DNA from: Muscardinus avellanarius | Taxonomy: Eukaryota > Chordata > Mammalia > Rodentia > Gliridae | Length of the DNA stretch: 64,000 nt | NCBI GenBank assembly: GCA_963383645.1 | Contig: OY726566.1 | Span: 96,253,321 to 96,317,320 of the forward strand | Direction of reading: 5' to 3' | Part shown: positions 32,781-43,881 of the stretch, one piece after another | Numbering within the stretch: the stretch's first letter is position 1 | Layout of the letters: each line of letters opens with the position of its first letter | The notes under the pieces: generated by a model | Told to the model about the DNA's origin: nothing | What the model saw: only the letters and a program-made list of their open reading frames with translations | The model's database searches: none | Translations under genes and position numbers: made by a program

Positions 32781-33990
32781 TATGAGAATCTTCTCTAACT
32801 AAATATATAAAGAATAGAAGTGTTCAGATTCCTCCGTGGGAAGATTTGTAGGGAAAATAAATAGATCTAAGAAGAGTAGCATGTCTATCATGGAGCTGTT
32901 ATTAAAATTTCAAAACAGTGATGGATACTGAAGATGCCATTTTAGGCAATGAGTATCATCGAGCGGGGATCCACTTTTAACCCAAAACTGTTATATTTCA
33001 AACTGAGGTCAAGGAAAAGGCAGGCATACCCGCCTGCCCCTTCTAACTCTCCTGCTGATTAATCCTGCGCTTCCCTGGTTTCCTTGATTCAGCTCTTGAA
33101 CAATCTGGGAAAGTGGGAGGTGAAGAACAAAGCCAGTTACAGGCTTGGCTTATTTTCCACCTATATGTAAAGCTTTCACCTTCATTTTCTTAGTAGTTTG
33201 AAAACAGATAAACAATGAAAAGTTTCCCATGCCTGGTTGGAAATTGCTGGAGCTGAACCTGTCACCCTCCGAATCCACTTAAAATAATAGAATGCTGATT
33301 TATGCATCTAATTACTGAAGCCTAATGATTCTCAAATGGAAATCAGTGAGGAACAATAAAATATGTGCCCCCATTCCCCAGAATGAGACCTGTGGGTTCC
33401 CTGCTCCTCAGGCTGGTGATGACCTTATTTACAGTCTTATTAAAAAAAAAATGTTGTCAAAGATTCAAAGTCATCCTTTGCAGCCACCAGAGCTATGCGA
33501 TGCGTGTCCCAAACTGGCCTTATGAGGTGGTAGGTAATGAAGTTTGGCTTCAAAAGTGGAAATTACTAATTTATTAGAATTCTTTGAGGTGGAAAATAGG
33601 CATGCAGATAAAGGACAACCCCTAGATGCATTGTACAAAGTCTTTAAAAAGCACTTTTGAAAATGTTCCACGCCAAGAGTTACTGATAAATGTAAACGCT
33701 GTGTCCGAGGGTGGAGGAGCACCCTTTTATCTCAAAAACGGAACTTGTTTCAGATATAAAAATAAAAATGCTCAAAAACGCATGAGCATTTCTTGTATGG
33801 CAAAAAAAAGAGAGGGGGGAGCAAATAATGGGGTTTTCTGGAGTCAGCACTGTGATGAATTGTTTTTAACGTATTGCATGATGATTAACATACAGCCTGG
33901 CTTCAACGGTGGAGTTTACTCCTTAATACTTTCTTTTGGTTGGTCACAGACACAACTTAAGAAACTCTATTTTTAAATCTGGAGTGACAA
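31200..33990. other. Repeat-poor region, possible enhancer block at 32930-33340
   Basis: No interspersed repeats except (GA)n at 32720-32775. 32930-33340 holds several homeobox-, SOX- and octamer-like words (ctgattaatcc, gaacaat, aacaaag, tttatgcatctaattac) in balanced sequence. This is suggestive only. Confidence 0.4.
32720..32775 (+). repeat. (GA)n microsatellite
   Basis: About 27 uninterrupted GA/AG units preceded by GAAGAAGAAG. Confidence 0.97.
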
Positions 33991-33994
33991 CTTA

Positions 33995-34165
33995 TCATTA
34001 TAACAAACTTGTCTCTGCCAGCCACTCTTCTGAGCATTTTCTGTGAATTAGTTCTCATACTTCAGATAACAACCCTAGCAGATATTCCTGGACTCATCTT
34101 ACAGGTTAAAAATGTGAGATACCAAGCAATTGAACAATTTCCCCCAAATCATACACTGACTGGCA
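33995..34165 (+). mobile_element. MIR-like fragment
   Basis: 'gccagccactcttctgagca', 'tagcagatattcctggactc', 'atcttacaggttaaaaatgt' and 'caagcaattgaacaatttcc' follow the MIR core in order. Confidence 0.55.
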
Positions 34166-34476
34166 GAGTTATAAGTGTGTATAATACAGGTGTTTTGGTT
34201 AATGACCTAGGAGAAAACAGTGGGTGTTGGGTGTTGCTAATTAGTGTTTACTCCAAGTGATGTTTCAGCTTGAAACACCTCCTAAAAGGTCTCCTGTGTA
34301 TGCTGCTGTACATGGCCTCGCAGCTAAGGACAGATCTGTCAGTCTTCATTGCTTGGTTATTTTTTTTTTTGATAAGGGGACATTAGTTATGTGGAAGTGT
34401 AATATAGCACACAAATCACAGGGGTTATCTTTATTGCTGGTCTGGAATCTATCCCTTTTTTTCTTTTTTTGGCATT

Positions 34477-34477
<1 letters not shown>

Positions 34478-34521
<44 letters not shown>
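34478..34521 (+). repeat. (TG)n microsatellite
   Basis: Pure TG run of about 22 units after 'ggcattgg'. Confidence 0.97.
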
Positions 34522-34522
<1 letters not shown>

Positions 34523-34524
34523 CA

Positions 34525-35985
34525 AAAAGATTCAGGCAACATTCTGAGTTTTATAGAGGCTTAGTAGACAGAAAGAGTGAAATAAGGAATAAAATTGTAA
34601 AATTATTTTCATAAAAGAATCTAAAGGAGGAAACGGTGACAAAATCAGACATTTAATGTCATGGGCCCAAAGCTGGGATGCTGGGGGAGGCTGAGAACAA
34701 GACTGAACGGAGCTGTTCTTATTTTTGAACAAAGATCTTCTAATCTCCCAGTGATGGCCGGGTGTGAGGGTGGACATTGAAGGTAGAGACAGAGTTGTAA
34801 AGCTGTTCAGGATTACTTTAATCACGCAAAATCGAGTTATGTTAGGTCCTGCTTGGTGATACCTATGAGTCAAAGAAATTTTGATGGAATTTTTATTCAT
34901 CAGTGAATCTACATTGCTGTTTATCTCTATTTTCTTGTCAGGTGCTATATAGGTGTTTCATGTTTTTTTTTTCTTTTTTCTTTTTTTCTCACCAATAAGA
35001 TTTGAAGCTTACAAGAAGAGCTGTGGCCGGTGCTATTCTGCCCTTTAACACACAGCAAAGTCCTAAGCGTCAATAATTGAACAGAATTTGACTGGACCTC
35101 TTAAATCAATGTATCTTTAACTTGCTCTCTGTATTTTTGTGATCTAAAATGTGATATATCCTGTTCTACTGCATAGACTTTAAGGTTTCCAGCACTTTTC
35201 ATTTAAATTCAAATTGGATAAGAGAAAATGCAACCTACACGACCTATCCTATAGTAATATTATCTTCCTATACACATACATTTTCACAAAAGCAAGTCTT
35301 TTTCTCAGCTCTACTTTAGAAAACTCATATCATACCTTCAACAAATGGTTTTAATATCCACTGATAATGGATACACATTTGGGATGAAAATTTTCACTGA
35401 AATGAAGAAATGAAAACCCAAGGCTGATCCAAACACTATACAAAGTTTTCATCTCCTCCCCTCACCCTTTGAAAATCATAAATTTCCCAAAGCACCACAT
35501 CTATGTTGTGGTCTACTTCCTATTAGTTATTGACCTCTGTGGAAAATAAATATATTTGTAAATGCCCCTCCCCCCAAAAAAGAAAACAGCAATCTGAATA
35601 GGTTAGCATGGTTATACAGTGACTGCAAAGTCTAGTGCACTTATTCTAATATTTCCCACCTGGAAAAACTGGGCTTAAGTGTCTTCTGTAATCAACAAGC
35701 GACACTGTACTGGTCCCAATATGCCTTGCCACTCTGGTAGCAAGGACACACTTGCAGCACTGGGGCTGGGTGGCGGTGACTGCAAAGGTTCTGATGTAGA
35801 AACTGCAGCTGGCGAGCTGGGCTCTGGGATGGGCTTGGAGAGAAGGAGAAAAGAGCTTGGAGAAAGGGCTGTCATGTTTGCTCAGAAGAACCGCCAAATC
35901 AGAGCGCAGGGAACATTTCATTGGAGGATCGCCTCCATCGGCAACTAATCCTGGCATATTGAAAGGAAATTGTAAATGTTCTCTC
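34525..35985. other. Region upstream of the CpG island
   Basis: No interspersed repeat or exon is seen. 35640-35960 is GC-balanced with an ATTGG (inverse CCAAT) at 35918-35922 and may be distal promoter. The frames on both strands here overlap one another. Confidence 0.4.
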
Positions 35986-36091
35986 CAGAAACTGTCCGTC
36001 CATTGCAGCTAATCGATCACACAGGCGCGAATACAGACACGCTCTCCTGGTTTACAGGGACCAGCCAGAGCAGCTCACAGGCACGCACGCG

Positions 36092-36092
<1 letters not shown>

Positions 36093-36131
<39 letters not shown>
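36093..36131 (+). repeat. (CA)n microsatellite at island edge
   Basis: About 19 CA units followed by CGCGCGG, just upstream of the probable core promoter. Confidence 0.97.
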
Positions 36132-36133
<2 letters not shown>

Positions 36134-36404
36134 GCGGCTTGCGGGTTAGCCAGAACCTTGAAGTCGCAGATTCCACCAGGAACTCGCCAGAGACACTGGG
36201 CTAAGTGTCTTCTCTACTTTCCCCAGGCACTTTGGTGAAGAAATTAATCTCGCCCAAGCTCGCCAGGACTTCCAGGTCTCCCTTCTATTTTGGACTCCAG
36301 ACTCATCTTCCTGAAAGCCAGGTTTGAAAGTCTTATTGGCTTCTCCTTTGGTGGTCGTGGTGTGGAGGGCGGGAGAAGGGGGCAGCACGGATGTTTAACT
36401 CCAG

Positions 36405-36414
36405 TTTAAATAAA
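36405..36414 (+). promoter_or_regulatory. TATA-like box
   Basis: TTTAAATAAA stands alone as A/T-rich DNA in a G+C-rich setting. A start site about 25-32 bp downstream, near 36435, would be expected. It could also be fortuitous. Confidence 0.4.
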
Positions 36415-36434
36415 CCTCGACCCCATCCCCGGCG

Positions 36435-36712
36435 GGCCCAGCGGCGGGGAGCCGGGGTGAGCCCGCAGCTCGCCCCAGCCACTGTGGGGCCGCGGTCTCC
36501 CCGCCTCCGCCCCACCCGCCAGCGTCGCGGCGCCAACTAATCTTTTCCTTTTTCTCTCTCAAGATCAAGGGAGAAAGCCAGCCCGCGGCTGGCTGCGGAC
36601 TCGAGCGGAGCGCAGCGCTCGAGCCGGGCGGGTGGACCCCGCACCGCCCAGGGCTCCGGCCCCAGCCAGCCTCCGCGCGCCGCAGCCGGGTGCCCCAGCG
36701 AGCCGGCCGCAG
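36435..36712 (+). other. Predicted noncoding first exon
   Basis: Inferred between the expected start site and the splice donor CAG|GTAAGGG (GT at 36713), a strong match to the donor consensus MAG|GTRAGT. There is no ATG in the interval, so it would be pure 5' UTR with translation starting in a later exon outside this window. The gene could be coding or a lncRNA. Confidence 0.4.
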
Positions 36713-37639
36713 GTAAGGGCGCCGGCCAAGGGTCCTCCGCCGACCCCCGCCGGGGGCGCCTCCCCAGCGCCGGATCCAGGCGCAGCGAGGTCGCGGTGTG
36801 GGGGGATTGGAGGGTGGTCCTCCTACACTTGCAGATTTTCCGAAGGAAACTTTCGCTCCTGGGGCTTGGAGTTCTGAGGACAGAGAAGACAGGTTTGGAA
36901 AGAAGGGGGAAACGAGCGCGGCGCGTTGCGGGGCACACGATCGCGGGTCGCTGAGTCCAGAGGAATGTGGGGAGGACGCAGCCCGGGAGCCGCGCTGCCC
37001 GGCCTCACGTTCCCTCCGCCTTGGACCCCATCCCACCCCTCGCCCACCCCTGACCGACCCCAGAGGCATCCTGGAAAAGGCGAGCTGAGCTTCGCCTAGC
37101 GCGCCCCTCCAGTTCCTTTCTGCTTGGGGACTGGCCACGTCGCCCGCGCCTTTGGGGTGGGAGCCTTTGGGGTGGGAGCTTCAGGCTAGTGTCTTCTGGG
37201 CATTGTGTCCTGACCCCGCCTTCTGGAGCGACCCCTCGGGCGCTGGAGGCAGGTTTGGTATTAAGGTCTGTGGACCGCGGCTAAAGGGCAGAGGGGAAGG
37301 AAAAAGAGGAATGGTTTCCAGGACACAAGAGGGGGGTGCCTTCTGCAACCCCACACCGTATGAGCCCAGCCAACCAGGTTGGCCGCCTTTGGGAGACCCT
37401 GAGGCCAAAGACCCTGCCTGGGCTTTGGTACCCAATTCGTGGCGGGTTGTGAGCCGCCGTAGCTAGCTAGCTATGGGGCCATAGGCAGGGGATTGCTGCG
37501 CCCCAAGGTTCCTCTCCCCACCGGGACAATCGCGGTTAACTTGTAGCTCTGGGAACCTGCGAGGCTCTTTCCGAGCCCGGTGGCGCACAGAACAGACAGA
37601 AATTCCACCTGTGCGCGCTACCTCGCACCCCTGGGTGAC

Positions 37640-40150
37640 TTCGAGGTGGAGGTTTTCTTAGCAGAGCTCTCCAGAGGTGAAAATTCACCCAAATTATCCA
37701 CATGGGAAGGGATACACACCCTCTGCCTCCATCCTTCTGCACCTCCTTCTCTCGAGAGAAAGAGAGAGGAGAAATGGAGGTAAAGGCTTAAGGCAGAAAG
37801 AGCTGCCCACTGACACCTCACCCAAGTCGCCCTCTTGTGTCCTTATGGCAGTTCACGGCCAAGGCACGTCTGTGACTGACTGCAGCCACCGGGCTCCAAG
37901 CCTGGTCGCCCCTGCGCCAGCAGCCCTGCAAGAGCACAGTGCCTGGCGGGTCTGCAAGCTCCGGAATCCCCCTACACTGACGTTCTGTTTCCCTTTCCTA
38001 TTTGCTATATATAAATATATTTTACATTTCTTTTGCTTTTCTTGCTCTTTTCTTAGTGCTGAGTGGCAGTGGGTACGTGGCAGCCGAGTAGTGTGCCCGT
38101 TCCCTCGTACACTCAGCCAGAAACACAAACACACGTCCCCATGAGCTGCTACACACACACACACATACGCCAGGGCTCGGGTGCACAGCTGCTCTGGACA
38201 ACCCCAGAGATTTAAGATCCCTGCCTTGGCCACTGCCTTGGCCATGGATGAGCAGGGGAAGCCAGCCTAGATTCCAGTGAGAAAACCTGGGGTGACCAGA
38301 AAGCCTGCGGAAAAAATTGTATTTGAATTGTGGGTGTGGTGGGGAAGACTCTGGGGAAATGGGCCTGTGCTCCAGCTGCACAGAGCCTTAAGGGTTTCTG
38401 GGGCTACAGAGCCCCAGGCCAGAGTCCCTGCCCAGCTGCTGCTGGGTGTCCCTCCTGGAGCCCACCTGAGGGCGCCAGCCTTTTTCCAGCCTGTGCGGAG
38501 AGGTTCTGTGACTGAGTGCTAGGGAGGGCCAGCAAGTCCCTTTACTCTGAAATTCTGGCTTCCCTGGATTGAGGAGGGTCTGAAACCGAAGCCGCTCCTA
38601 AATTCCACGTTACTGACTCTGGATTGTGACGCAAAGGCCTTCGCATTGTATTTTGCCAGCGATTGGTATGTAGTATATGTGTATACATTTGTCTTGATAA
38701 GCAATCATATGATAGGTGATTATATATTTATATATATGTATATTACCCCCACTCTTTGCTTAGCAATGAAAGTCCCCGTGTGTATATACATATGAATATT
38801 ATGCATATATGTGGATTTTTATTTCTGATAAATAACGGGCATGATAATACATATAAGTAGGAACTACTAAAGATTAGGCATTAGGCATATGTGTATGTCT
38901 TTGCTGGAAAATAATAGCAAAGGCACTAATGACTGTGGAAGTAAAACCATTCAATTTGGCCAAGAGACACTTTTCATGCTGGGTACTGTATTAGGCTGAA
39001 ATTCAGAAAGTGGACTTTTGAGACTCTGTTCGAAGAGAGGGGAGGATTTTGTGCCAGCGGTGTCCCAGCTTTGCGGGCTTGGCAACTAGGAAACTCAAGC
39101 AGTAATGTTAATGCCGGATCAGTGTTTATTGTTATCGTTATTATTAATATATGTGTTACAGTTGTGGCAATAAGAGACCATCTATTTGCTCTTTTGTGCT
39201 AGATAATAATGCCAGTGAAACTTAAAAATAAAACCTGACCCTGTAAAAAGACATGGAAACTCTTGCAAAGTGGATTTACTGTTTGAAGCCTCTGTGGATG
39301 AGGGGGTTGGGAATGGGAGAAAGTGCTAAGAGCCATAAGTCAGGTAGACAGCCTGACAGATGTTTTGTCTTCCTATAAAAGAAAGAGACAATGTTTGTTT
39401 ATGTAAGTGTGCCTGCGGGTGCCTGGAGGGGGATTGGAGTGAGGGAGTAGCTGGATTTGAATATCCCTATCAGTTCAAGAGAACCCAAAGAAGGTATTTG
39501 CAGTTCTCAACTGACTTCAGAAACAGATGGAAAGGGACTAGCGGTTCAGACACAGGTAAAAGTTCTTTGGGAGAGAGTTTCCACATTCTTTCAGTTTTAT
39601 TGGAGAGAAACTTGCTATCTTCATATTATAAGCAAGAGAGAGAAAAAAGAAAGAAAGTCCACAGAGCTCTAAATGTGACCCTGTCCCTTTCTCTGCCCAG
39701 ACAGTCTCCAAGATCAGGCTAGATATATGTTTACTGGGCACTTTCCCAGTTCCAACCCAGAGTAGCCAGCACCAGGCTCAGGGTATCACTGGGGTGGACA
39801 GCTCAGAGGTGGAAGGAAACAGCCCAGCCACAACAGGTCTGCCCACTGGTGGGGAAGTGACTGCAGTCAGTGGAGAGCAGGCTGGCGAATTAACAGCCAC
39901 CTATTTCTCCTACCCTACCCATTACGTTAAACCCAAGGCCAAAGAGGAAGAAGAAGAGAAATTAGAATAAAAAAAATACAGGAATTTGTGGTATGCTGTT
40001 AATAGTACTGGGCTCAGCCTCCTCTGTGGATGTTGCCCTTTGCCTAGGTGATTATGTGAAAGAATGCCTGTAGGTAATTGTCTTCGTGGCCACCCAAAGC
40101 CCGTTCTTAATCTATCTTAATATTTCTTCCCTTTGCTCAATAAGATAGAG
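37640..40150. other. Downstream of CpG island, probable intron 1
   Basis: No repeat family is recognised over 2.5 kb apart from a short CA run near 38150. The composition falls from GC-rich to average. Short overlapping frames on both strands (37580-38520) have no domain. 38700-38860 is AT-rich with ATATAT runs. Confidence 0.4.
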
Positions 40151-40466
40151 CCTTACAATGTTTTTTTTATTGGTGCAATGTAATTATGCATCACATTGAA
40201 GTTCAGAGGGGTAGAGACTTACATGCAGGGAGCCCTTGGTGAGCTGCCTTCCCTCTGGCTCCAGCCCCACCCTCCCCCTGTGTATAGCATGGAGACTGTC
40301 ATTGTTAATTTTATATACAGTGCCAACTGAGGTGTTGCCTTCATCAAGTCTCCTCCCCACACCAACGCACCCTCCATCACTCTACTGGGGTTTCTCTGCT
40401 TTTGCTTGGCTCCCCTCTCCTAGCCCAATTTCTCTCTAGTTTCCACTTATGAGGGAAACTAGATGA

Positions 40467-40472
<6 letters not shown>

Positions 40473-40520
<48 letters not shown>
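40473..40520 (+). repeat. (TG)n microsatellite
   Basis: About 24 pure TG units inside the antisense L1 3' UTR. Confidence 0.97.
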
Positions 40521-40521
<1 letters not shown>

Positions 40522-40699
40522 CTAGCTGATCTCACTTAGCATAATATCCTCTAGTTCCATCCATTTTCCTTACACATGATCCATTTTTGTTCTTTGTGGA
40601 TGAGTAGAATTCCATTGTGGGCATATCCCATAATTTTGTCACCCAGTTTGATTGGAGGACTTTTTTTCATTGAAAGTTATATTTGAATTGATTTGTCAT

Positions 40700-40749
40700 C
40701 TTCCTTCCTTCCTTCCTTCCTTCTTCCTTCCTTTCTTTCTTTTTTTTTC
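40700..40749 (+). repeat. (CTTC)n repeat
   Basis: CTTC/CTTT tetramers lead into the T run of the next antisense SINE. They probably arose from its tail. Confidence 0.93.
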
Positions 40750-40948
40750 AATATGGGGGATGAAACCCAGGGACATTCTACCTCTGAGGTACACTCCCAG
40801 CCCTAATTTTTAGTCTTTTATTTTTTGAAACAGAGTCTCACTGAGTTGCAAGGGGCCTTCTAAGTAGCTGAGGCTGTCCTGGAACCAAGGTCCTCTGGTC
40901 TCCACCTTTGATTGCTGGGATTACAAGCGTGTTCCCCATGCCTGGCTC
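40750..40948 (-). mobile_element. SINE subfamily A, antisense
   Basis: 'gggggatgaaacccagggac', 'cattctacctctgaggtaca', 'gaaacagagtctcactgagt' and 'gattgctgggattacaagcg'. Confidence 0.9.
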
Positions 40949-41284
40949 TCATCAATTTTCAGTGTGGCATCTTTCTGATTTTGCTCAGTGGACCCCTATG
41001 TACATGGTCAATATCCAGTCCTGGTGATCAACGGCTAGCTTTCATTCCTATCCCCCCCCCACTTTGTTTTCCTTTGGTTCACTGAGTAGGTGTCAGGACT
41101 CTTTTCATCAAGGGTCAGGAGTGGAAGTGCACTGACTGAATCTCCTGAGATCAACTGGGTGGCGGTGGTGTGGTGGTGCAGTGTGTTTTGTGTAAGGCAC
41201 ATGTGCAGGCCATCTTTGCTTGGACAGGCATTTTCCAAGTCGAAGCTGCTTATGTGTGTTGCATTATCTGTTTTGTGAGTGCCT

Positions 41285-41540
41285 AATCCTCCCAGTGTCA
41301 GACAGTGCCAGGCGCATGCCAGGAACTTATGGAATCTTTGTTGAATGAGTAAATAGGTCCATTTTCATATTTTCTCATTGCAACGATCCTATGAAGCAGA
41401 TGCTGTTTTCCTGGTTTTCCAGAGAAGGAAAACAGCATCCAGAGGGGTCCAAGACCATCCAACTAATGCATTGCAGCCCCTGGATGCAAACAGAGGCCTC
41501 CTGGACCCCCAAATTGCTGATTGGAGTCTAAATCTAGCTG
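41285..41540 (+). mobile_element. MIR-like fragment
   Basis: 'gacagtgccaggcgcatgcc', 'aggaacttatggaatctttg', 'caacgatcctatgaagcaga' and 'ttttccagagaaggaaaaca' match a MIR/MIR3-type layout. Confidence 0.5.
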
Positions 41541-41549
41541 TGTCACTTA

Positions 41550-42940
41550 TTTCTCCTCAGTTTAGGAGAAATTAGCAAACCCAGGGTCCTCGAAGCTCAA
41601 AGACATTTTCTCCATCTGTTGAATTCACTTTGCTTGCTCTTTTTGGATCTTCTAAGCCCGAGGCCATGACAATCCATTGCCAGCTAGATCCTTGGTGGGC
41701 ACACCATCCTCCTATTCAGTCAGCGATTGCCTCCCACAGAGGAAAACCAAAATACCCAAGTCACTTGACATCTTGGCCGATGCCATTCCAATCTCTCAGC
41801 TGCACTGAGGTGTTATGAAACAGATTTTCTCCTGTCTGAGGCAAAAGAATGAATTCTGATATCATTTAGTAAACTCACGATAAGTGTTGAAGTAGGTAAA
41901 CAGACTCTCAAAGTGACGCAGTTCCCAAGGATGGCAGAAGAACGCACAGATGCCCATTTCCAGGCTGGCTGTCTCTTCTTTGGGCCAAGTTGAATGAGCT
42001 CCTCTTTCTTTATTAAGACTGGTGGCACTTAAGGTTCTGAATTTCAGTGACTTCGCTTAATTTTAATTAGAAATTATTGTCTACCTTTCCTTCGAAAGGC
42101 ATCATGGATTTTGCTGGGGTAAGTTCCAGTTGGTTTCCTTCCTTCTACTCTTTATATATTCTTGTGTTACTTTATTTCATTTTCTTCTTTCTTTTTTTCA
42201 CATGTTCAAGCTCCTTTTATACTATGACCTAAATATACAATCATCCTAACTGGTGCGGTTACCATGGTAATGTTTCATGGTAGATAAGGGCACACACACT
42301 AAAAAAACCAGTTTCTTTTCATTAGTAATGAAATTCTTTCTCCCCCAAGGTTCCCCCTGTAAGCCATGCTTTCACTGACTGGTGCCCTCTGGTGTCCAAT
42401 AATAGGAAATGTGTTGGTAAAAGGACAAGGACATCATTTTTTAAAGTTTAGGGAGAATTTCAATTTCTAATACCACTTGTTAGGGACAAAAGTAAGAATT
42501 TTGACAAATATAATTTAAGCAAAGATCTTAGAAGAAGATATTTATTTTCTAGACATGTTAAATACTACATGCTGTGCAGAGTTCTAGAAAGTTATGGCAA
42601 AGGGAGGGATATTTATACCCTTTTATGCTTACCATGTCTGCGGGAGACAAAGAGATGCCATTGGGATACCCTTGGGAGGAGGATCTGATAGAATATTCTG
42701 CATGTCTAATCCTTTAAGATTTCAAAATGAAAGCCTTCTATCTTTAGAATCAGAACGTTTTTCTTGCTTGACATACTTGGAAGTTGTATTGTTACTGGGT
42801 ATGATCATATGCATACTACTATCAGCCTGTGGATTTATTATTAACCACTAAAAGCATGACCAGCTGAAAATGAGTCTGCTCTGCTGTAAACACCTCTCCA
42901 TTTGTCTTCAATCATTCCTCAGTTCTCCAGCTTCCCTTTA
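41550..42940. other. Unassigned, with candidate regulatory sites near 42260-42395
   Basis: No repeats. It contains an RFX-type X-box and a CTCF-like core. The frame at 42594-42851 ends in a hydrophobic stretch but has no splice context or family resemblance. Confidence 0.4.
42258..42271. promoter_or_regulatory. RFX-type X-box
   Basis: GTTACCATGGTAAT fits the palindromic RFX site GTTRCCATGGYAAC at 13 of 14 bases. The inner TTACCATGGTAA (42259-42270) is a perfect palindrome. Confidence 0.45.
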
Positions 42941-42949
42941 ATCAGTCAC

Positions 42950-43290
42950 CAAGTCAAACAGGTCCTGTGGATGACATGTCTCAGGAATCCCTCCCCTCCT
43001 CCAGGTGGTACATCTTACGTCTTCTCCAGACCTTTAGCATCTCTCTTGCATGAACTACCACAAGAGCCATATGTTCCTCGCCGGTCTCACACCCTCCAAT
43101 CTTTCTCTAGTACAATCTATTTCTCTCATTGCAGAGCAACCTTTCTAAAATGCAAATCTGAACATGTCACTCTCTTGTTAAAAATTCTCCAGTATTTCTC
43201 AACTGTTTAGAATATTCCCTGAAATCAAACCCACATGAGCTCTGCCATCCATGAGTAAAGGCTTTTTAAATGCTGGGTCTCTAACTCACT
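42950..43290 (+). mobile_element. L2 LINE remnant
   Basis: 'cattgcagagcaacctttct', 'aaaatgcaaatctgaacatg', 'tcactctcttgttaaaaatt' and 'ctccagtatttctcaactgt' are L2 landmarks in the right order. Confidence 0.6.
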
Positions 43291-43313
43291 GTTTTTTTTC
43301 ATTCTTCTGCTGC

Positions 43314-43320
<7 letters not shown>

Positions 43321-43381
<61 letters not shown>
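43321..43381 (+). repeat. (GA)n microsatellite
   Basis: About 30 uninterrupted GA units, the second long GA array in the window. Confidence 0.97.
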
Positions 43382-43384
<3 letters not shown>

Positions 43385-43686
43385 TAAACATCTTAAAGAC
43401 TGGTGAAAATAATAAATAATACCAAACAAATAATAGTATATTTCTCTTTATTCTTCTCCTCTTCTACTTTCTTTTCACATAATTTATTGTTATTATTATT
43501 ATACTATAAGCAATGATAAGCAGCATACTTATTATTTTATATATAATCAATATAATAATAATGTAAATTTGTTGGCACTTAATAGTCACAGAAAAGTTTT
43601 GAAAGGTGAAAATATGGGTTTATCTTTTATTTTAGAGTGTCATGGATTGAGTTAAATTGTTTTACTGGGTAGTTAAATTATTTATA

Positions 43687-43880
43687 AGCTAGGAGTGGTA
43701 GCCTATGCTTGTAATCACAGTACTTGGGAGACTGAGATAGGATCACACATTTGCAGCCAATCTCAGCAAGTTAGTGAGGTTCTTAGTGACTTAACTAGAA
43801 ACTGTTTCTAAATAAAGAATAAAATAGGGCCGGGGGTGTAACTTAGAGGTAAAATGACTCTGGCTTCAATACCCAGTTCC
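43687..43880 (+). mobile_element. SINE subfamily A, old
   Basis: 'gctaggagtggtagcctatg', linker 'gaaactgtttctaaataaag', right half 'gccgggggtgtaacttagag' and 'tggcttcaatacccagttcc'. Confidence 0.85.
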
Positions 43881-43881
43881 A

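Larger units (their letters stand above)
35990..37640. promoter_or_regulatory. CpG island, probable gene promoter
   Basis: The only stretch of the window where CG dinucleotides are dense and composition is strongly G+C-rich, peaking at 36420-37100 (GC boxes 'ggcggg', 'ccgccc', runs like 'cgcgcgccgc'). CpG islands mark promoters of about half or more of mammalian genes. A TATA-like TTTAAATAAA and a good GT donor both point to + strand transcription. No coding exon is found, so the gene is not identified. The long frames inside it on both strands come from lack of A/T stops. Confidence 0.75.
40156..41030 (-). mobile_element. Antisense L1 3' end with internal (TG)n and SINE
   Basis: 'tttattggtgcaatgtaatt' opens the tail complement, a C-rich 3' UTR complement follows, and after (TG)n at 40473-40520 comes 'tcacttagcataatatcctc', 'agttccatccattttcctta' and 'gaattccattgtgggcatat' of the ORF2 tail. 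A SINE and a (CTTC)n lie at 40700-40950. Confidence 0.75.

Noticed and set aside
33325..33976. Cluster of 66-116-codon frames
   Set aside because: They overlap each other on both strands, lack splice boundaries and match no family.
34740..34800. SINE-like 'ggccgggtgtgagggtggac'
   Set aside because: Only the first bases resemble a SINE left half. The rest does not continue.
36395..37138. 247-codon minus-strand frame in the CpG island
   Set aside because: Long frames on several phases and both strands overlap here because stops are rare in GC-rich DNA. The translation is low-complexity (G, R, P, S) with no recognisable domain.
37998..38020. Second TATA-like run (tatatataaatatatt)
   Set aside because: Simple AT repeat outside the GC-rich core. 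No downstream initiation context or donor was seen.
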